The notes below the pieces were generated by a model, which was given only the letters and a program-made list of their open reading frames with translations, was not told the DNA's origin and ran no database searches. A stretch of DNA of 64,000 nt, taken from CBDCEG01 sp965215775 (GTDB lineage: Bacteria; Pseudomonadota; Gammaproteobacteria; Cardiobacteriales; Ostreibacteriaceae). The first letter of the stretch is position 1; each line of letters begins with the position of its first letter. The DNA lies in assembly GCA_965215775.1 (NCBI GenBank), contig CBDCEG010000020.1:62001-126000 (forward strand), given 5' to 3'. Shown in pieces: positions 59,873-64,000 of the stretch. A program made the position numbers and the translations under genes.

Positions 59873-62800
59873 TTAAAAACCAAGTTTAACACCTATGTAA
59901 ATACTTGTATCTTCATAGTCATCAAAGTTATTTTTATGACTTAACTCTCCATAAATTTGAGCTGTTTTTGAAAGCTCTGCACTAAACCCAAGCTTTATCT
60001 CTCCAGCTGGATTATCATAGCTATTGCCTTTTATTTCTTTTATTCCTGCATAGCTAAATTCACTTGTATCACTAAATTCTTTCGTTACCCCTAAATAAAT
60101 ATAAGGCTTAAGCTTCCATTTGTTCAATTCAATAGTTGCGTTAGCTTGAACTCCCAAACGACCAGTTATATAAGTATGATCTTCAAATTTAGCATCACTT
60201 GTTGCAATACCATCTCCTTTTACATCATCAATTTTTACTTTTGTTGCGGTTACTTGAACTTGAGGTTTTATTGTAATCTTATCGGTTACTTTAAATGCAT
60301 GCCCAACTTCAACAGAAGCTGATATAGAGCTAGCGTTAGTTTTTGTCGATAAGGTTCCAGCATCTATTTTAAAACTGGCGTTATTATAGTTAGTTGCTAA
60401 ATCAATGTATGTTCCACCGTAATGAGAGAGCGTTGCATAAGCCCCCAAACTATAAGAAATATGTTTAATTTCAGCATCATCAGCAATATATTTATCACTT
60501 GACCCAGTTGTTGTATTGCCTGAGTTATATGATGTAAAGCCACCTAAATATCCTTTCCAAGAGCCATTTAAACTGAACTCAACATCAGATCCTATTGTTA
60601 AACCACTATCTTTTGAATCAAGAGAATAGTTATCTCCTTTGTCAAAACTAAATCTATTATGATTTATTTCTGCCCAAGTGTTCCAACCTTTATTGCTATC
60701 ATTCTGATTTTCATCCCTTAAATCCGCTAATCTCACATGCAGGGTATCTAATTCATTTCTTGATACTTCATAAACAATATTTGATAAGTTTGCATATGCT
60801 GGTATTTCAGCAACCACTTTAAACACTTGCGTAGGTGTTGGTGTCGGCGTTGGTGTAGGCGTTGGCGTAGGCGTTGGTGTTGGCGTAGGCGTAGGTGTCG
60901 GCGTTGGCGTAGGTGTTGGTGTTGGCGTTGCCGTTGGAGTAGGCGTTGGCGTTGGCGTAGGTGTTGGCGTAGGCGTTGGCGTAGGCGTTGGCGTAGGAGT
61001 AGGCGTTGGTGTCGGCGTAGGCGTTGGTGTCGGTGTTGGCGTAGGTGTCGGCGTTGGCGTAGGTGTTGGCGTTGCCGTTGGAGTAGGCGTTGGTGTTGGC
61101 GTTGGTGTCGGCGTAGGCGTAGGCGTTGGCGTTGGCGTTGGCGTTGGCGTTGCCGTAGGCGTAGGCGTTGGCGTAGGTGTCGGCGTTGGCGTTGGCGTAG
61201 GCGTTGGCGTTGGTGTTGGCGTAGGCGTTGCTGTTGGCGTTGGCGTAGGTGTTGGCGTAGGCGTTGGCGTTGGCGTTGCTGTTGGCGTAGGTGTTGGCGT
61301 AGGTGTTGGCGTTGCCGTAGGCGTTGGCGTAGGTGTCGGCGTTGGCGTTGGCGTAGGCGTAGGCGTTGGCGTAGGCGTTGGCGTTGGCGTTGGCGTAGGT
61401 GTTGGCGTAGGTGTTGGCGTAGGCGTAGGCGTTGGTGTTGGCGTCGGCGTTGGCGTTGCTGTTGGCGTAGGTGTTGGCGTTGGTGTTGGCGTTGGTGTCG
61501 GCGTTGGCGTTAGCGTAGGCGTAGGCGTTGGCGTAGGCGTTGGCGTTGGCGTAGGTGTTGGCGTAGGTGTTGGCGTAGGCGTAGGCGTAGGCGTTGGCGT
61601 TGGCGTTGGTGTAGGCGTAGGTGTAGGCGTAGGCGTAGGCGTAGGCGTAGGCGTAGGCGTAGGCGTTGGCGTTGGCGTTGGCGTTGGCGTAGGTGTTGGC
61701 GTTGGCGTTGGCGTTGGCGTAGGTGTTGGCGTAGGTGTAGGCGTAGGCGTTGGCGTTGGCGTTGGCGTAGGTGTTGGCGTTGGCGTTGGCGTTGGCGTAG
61801 GTGTAGGTGTTGGCGTAGCATTTAATTTTGGTCTTGGATCTGTCGCCGAAGTTAAAACCCAGGCAGTGTTTGTTCTTTTTAAATTCCAGACAAAAGGAGA
61901 GTTAGCAAACCTACCTTTTGTTGGGTTATTGTTGTACTGATTAGATGCTACTAGACTAAATTTTTCATATTGTATATATGTAAGATCTGGTGCTAAAATT
62001 AAAATAATTTCTTTGGTTGATGCCTCCATAGCCTCAGCTAAACCCACTGTAGTATTTGAGTTCGCATCAAAAGTTTTTGTTGTTACATCATTTATTGAAA
62101 TTTGACCATTTCTTACATAAAGCATACCACTAACTTTCATTGAATCAGATTTATAAGTCCCAAAATCAGTGTCAAATTTATAAATTGAATTAGCACTTGA
62201 AAGACTTCCTTTTATAGTCAGGATATCTCCTGCTACACCATCTTCAAAATCAAAAACTCCTTCATTTGTTACATTAGAATCTATCACATAATCACCTGAA
62301 CCACCCCCTGTCATTATAAGAGTTGAGGTTTTATCAATATAATATTCATAAAATTTAGGAGATGTATAAGAATTTTCTAAGTCCATGTTTGTGTTTAGTA
62401 TTAATCCAAACTCCTCAAAATTTTTAAAATTAGAGAATGAATCTGTTACCTTACCTTTATATTCAGCAATATTAAATCTATCACCATTATGACCAGTAGT
62501 TCCTCCATCTATAGTCGTTGATATCTTGTTACCATAACCAAAATAGTTCACTGTATCATGACCAGCATTCATATCTATTATCCCAGTAACTTCCGCATTT
62601 TTAAGATTAAGAACATCTCCCTCACCCCCTTTCCAATAGTAGTGATCAAAATCCCTTGGTTCAATTGAATATTCGCCATAAATATTATCAACTTTTGAAT
62701 TTTCAATCGTTATTGTATCACTTCCTCCAACCGCAAGAGTAGTCTTCAAGTAATCTTTTTCTATTTTATCTCCGTATATCGTACCTGCAGTTGAATTTAA

Positions 62801-64000
62801 TATTGTTATTTCACTACTTGTATTTTTATCATTTTTAAATTCAGACATATCAATAAAGTGATTAGCTATAACATCTTTTACATTTGATGATGAGATAAGA
62901 ATTACATTTTTTGCTTGATATGGACTTACTTTAATGTCTCCATATTGATGATTATCTATTGTTAGATATTTTGCACCTTTAATAGTTCCCGTTACAGTTG
63001 AGTCTTTTACTGTTATACTAGTGTTTGCACTAGAAGACACAGAGTACGAGTTCCTTGATGGGGAGACTTCAAACCCTTCTATATCTTTTACAACAGAGCC
63101 GTTCCTTACAACAATATCTTGTTTGCCTGAATTAAGGAAACTATACCTGTAACTATCTTCTGAAGCGAATAGACCAATAACATCCTCTACTTTGCTGTTA
63201 TCAATAATTATTACATTATCTGATCCATTGAAAGCATTAACATTAAATGATTGGCTTCCTCTAATAGTCTTCACTTTACTATCACTAACAGTAATAAAGA
63301 CTTTTCCTCCTTTTATTCTTTCACTTTCTTTTGAAAAGCGTGAAGAACCAACAACAAAACCAGTTATAGAGTTTACAAACGAGTCTTTAACTTCAATATT
63401 ATCAACCCCACCAGTAAAAATTTGTGTTGATCTAGTCAGCCTCGTACCAGTAACTGATGCCGTATAATAACTACCACCCAGAGGGTTGTTATAAATTCCT
63501 TTGCTTGACTCTATCTTTAGAAAGCTATTTCCTCCAACAGCATCAGTAGTGTTTATAAAATTGAACCCTGTTATCCCCGCTTCAGCATTTTTTGCAGTTA
63601 TAAAAACATTTCCAGCCTTTGCATTTAAAAGTCGAGGGCTGTAGGAATCATTAAACTCTTGACCGATAACCGTAGCAGTTGAATCTTCTATTTTTATAAT
63701 ATCATCCCCTCCTTTAGCACCACTTTCCCAATATGAAGCTCCTGTAGCGAATGCTACATCAGAGTGATTTATTATATTTATTCTATTATTCGTTGCACTA
63801 CCATGATCATACTGCCCATGTACTGAACGTATTGTAGAGTTATCAATAGTCAGAATATCATTACCACCTACACTATCAGTACCACCTAAAAGAGTAAGCT
63901 TCTTTTGATTCGTGTTTTTTATTGTAATAATATCGTCTATATCATTTTTACTAGACGCAATATTAGCGCTAGAGCCACTTATCTGAAAAAAGTCTATATT
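59873..64000 (-). CDS. Giant autotransporter with Thr-Pro repeat linker, 5' truncated by window edge
   Basis: The frame is open from the right edge (64000) to the stop at 59873, more than 1,370 codons; an apparent GTG start at 63274 is internal. The passenger (64000 to about 61820) is a repetitive beta-helix. Recurring rungs such as [16 protein letters not shown], each ending in an aliphatic strand, carry DNxIxIxxSxVxxI patterns. A 987-bp Thr-Pro repeat (60830-61816) links it to a C-terminal beta-barrel of about 300 residues ([15 protein letters not shown] to the final GVKLGF). The terminal Phe and the barrel mark a classical type V autotransporter. It is probably a surface adhesin; ligand unknown. 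Confidence 0.88.
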   Translation of the reverse strand, partial: NIDFFQISGSSANIASSKNDIDDIITIKNTNQKKLTLLGGTDSVGGNDILTIDNSTIRSVHGQYDHGSATNNRINIINHSDVAFATGASYWESGAKGGDDIIKIEDSTATVIGQEFNDSYSPRLLNAKAGNVFITAKNAEAGITGFNFINTTDAVGGNSFLKIESSKGIYNNPLGGSYYTASVTGTRLTRSTQIFTGGVDNIEVKDSFVNSITGFVVGSSRFSKESERIKGGKVFITVSDSKVKTIRGSQSFNVNAFNGSDNVIIIDNSKVEDVIGLFASEDSYRYSFLNSGKQDIVVRNGSVVKDIEGFEVSPSRNSYSVSSSANTSITVKDSTVTGTIKGAKYLTIDNHQYGDIKVSPYQAKNVILISSSNVKDVIANHFIDMSEFKNDKNTSSEITILNSTAGTIYGDKIEKDYLKTTLAVGGSDTITIENSKVDNIYGEYSIEPRDFDHYYWKGGEGDVLNLKNAEVTGIIDMNAGHDTVNYFGYGNKISTTIDGGTTGHNGDRFNIAEYKGKVTDSFSNFKNFEEFGLILNTNMDLENSYTSPKFYEYYIDKTSTLIMTGGGSGDYVIDSNVTNEGVFDFEDGVAGDILTIKGSLSSANSIYKFDTDFGTYKSDSMKVSGMLYVRNGQISINDVTTKTFDANSNTTVGLAEAMEASTKEIILILAPDLTYIQYEKFSLVASNQYNNNPTKGRFANSPFVWNLKRTNTAWVLTSATDPRPKLNATPTPTPTPTPTPTPTPTPTPTPTPTPTPTPTPTPTPTPTPTPTPTPTPTPTPTPTPTPTPTPTPTPTPTPTPTPTPTPTPTPTPTPTPTPTPTPTPTPTPTLTPTPTPTPTPTPTPTPTATPTPTPTPTPTPTPTPTPTPTPTPTPTPTPTPTPTPTPTPTPTPTPTATPTPTPTPTPTATPTPTPTPTPTPTPTATPTPTPTPTPTPTPTPTPTPTPTPTATPTPTPTPTPTPTPTPTPTPTPTPTATPTPTPTPTPTPTPTPTPTPTPTPTPTPTPTPTPTPTPTPTPTPTPTATPTPTPTPTPTPTPTPTPTPTPTPTPTPTPTPTQVFKVVAEIPAYANLSNIVYEVSRNELDTLHVRLADLRDENQNDSNKGWNTWAEINHNRFSFDKGDNYSLDSKDSGLTIGSDVEFSLNGSWKGYLGGFTSYNSGNTTTGSSDKYIADDAEIKHISYSLGAYATLSHYGGTYIDLATNYNNASFKIDAGTLSTKTNASSISASVEVGHAFKVTDKITIKPQVQVTATKVKIDDVKGDGIATSDAKFEDHTYITGRLGVQANATIELNKWKLKPYIYLGVTKEFSDTSEFSYAGIKEIKGNSYDNPAGEIKLGFSAELSKTAQIYGELSHKNNFDDYEDTSIYIGVKLGF
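60830..61816 (-). repeat. Hexanucleotide repeat array encoding 329 Thr/Pro residues
   Basis: The array is nearly uninterrupted (ACN CCN)n, about 164 Thr-Pro dipeptides, with at least seven Ala and one Leu replacing Pro. Synonymous third bases vary (CCA/CCT/CCG and ACG/ACA/ACT), so it is an imperfect 6-bp array. The whole-codon unit means length changes never shift the frame. GC content is far above the surroundings. The antisense strand is open by chance and codes an Arg/Trp-rich artefact. Confidence 0.95.

Noticed and set aside
60827..61513. Open frame on the plus strand (228 codons, Arg/Trp/Cys-rich) across the Thr-Pro array
   Set aside because: It is the antisense of a low-complexity repeat, with no ribosome site; composition is forced by the repeat.
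60830..61816. CRISPR or minisatellite reading of the repeat array
   Set aside because: No spacers of constant length and the unit is 6 bp in a coding frame; it is a Thr-Pro coding repeat.
61510..61821. Minus-strand frame rich in Leu/Arg/Gln/His within the repeat
   Set aside because: Shifted frame of the same repeat; not a gene.

Overview
The window is AT-rich, densely coded and uses ordinary bacterial signals (ATG plus some GTG starts, GGAG-type ribosome sites, intrinsic terminators). The gene set (lpxK, kdsD-kdsB, minCDE, ttcA, ygiQ, queG, OppA-F, an OmpA-like protein, an autotransporter, norCB) indicates a Gram-negative proteobacterium. I lean to a low-GC gammaproteobacterium, possibly host-associated or marine, but I could not run a phylogeny. 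No rRNA, tRNA or CRISPR array was seen.

Layout. 1-8.3 kb: a large MscS-type channel cut by the left edge, a SulP anion transporter, minCDE and a glutathione-reductase-like enzyme. 8.4-14.0 kb: a complete oligopeptide ABC transporter (oppABCDF). 14.2-17.4 kb: a membrane-anchored cytochrome c, acetate kinase and a polytopic membrane protein. 17.4-21.5 kb (minus strand): a MazG-like pyrophosphohydrolase, a two-RCK potassium channel, a small membrane protein, aquaporin Z and an IalB-family secreted protein. 21.6-27.6 kb: lpxK, an NtrX-like regulator with a degenerate AAA+ domain, an M3 oligopeptidase, an SH3 protein and a glutamine amidotransferase. 27.7-33.7 kb: aroB, then a WYL regulator divergent from an rtcB RNA ligase, then ygiQ.

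33.7-37.5 kb is the main accessory island. On the minus strand it holds a retron-like reverse transcriptase, a structured 384-bp non-coding stretch upstream of it, and downstream an OLD-like ATPase-TOPRIM gene. Re-joining the flanks of an inserted IS30-family element restores that gene in frame (445 codons). This looks like a retron/OLD anti-phage module whose effector was recently inactivated. 37.5-47.1 kb: a PHP phosphoesterase, a TPR lipoprotein, a second MscS, purA, queG, ttcA, and norD plus norCB with a CRP/FNR-type box placed for activation. 47.3-52.8 kb: an FKBP with a repetitive tail, a PapD-like chaperone with two secreted partners, aroE, a TerC protein and an OmpA-like protein. 52.9-54.9 kb: a PLP-dependent desulfhydrase/deaminase gene split by a second, nearly identical IS30 copy. 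55-58.5 kb: a ClC protein with altered proton-coupling residues, kdsB and kdsD. 58.5-59.8 kb: an IS3-family element with a programmed-frameshift heptamer. 59.9-64 kb: a very large autotransporter with a 987-bp Thr-Pro repeat, running off the right edge.

Themes: osmotic and ion control (two MscS, K+ channel, aquaporin, ClC, SulP); LPS core synthesis (lpxK, kdsD, kdsB); nitric oxide detoxification or respiration; and a genome being remodelled by insertion sequences, which have broken two genes here.
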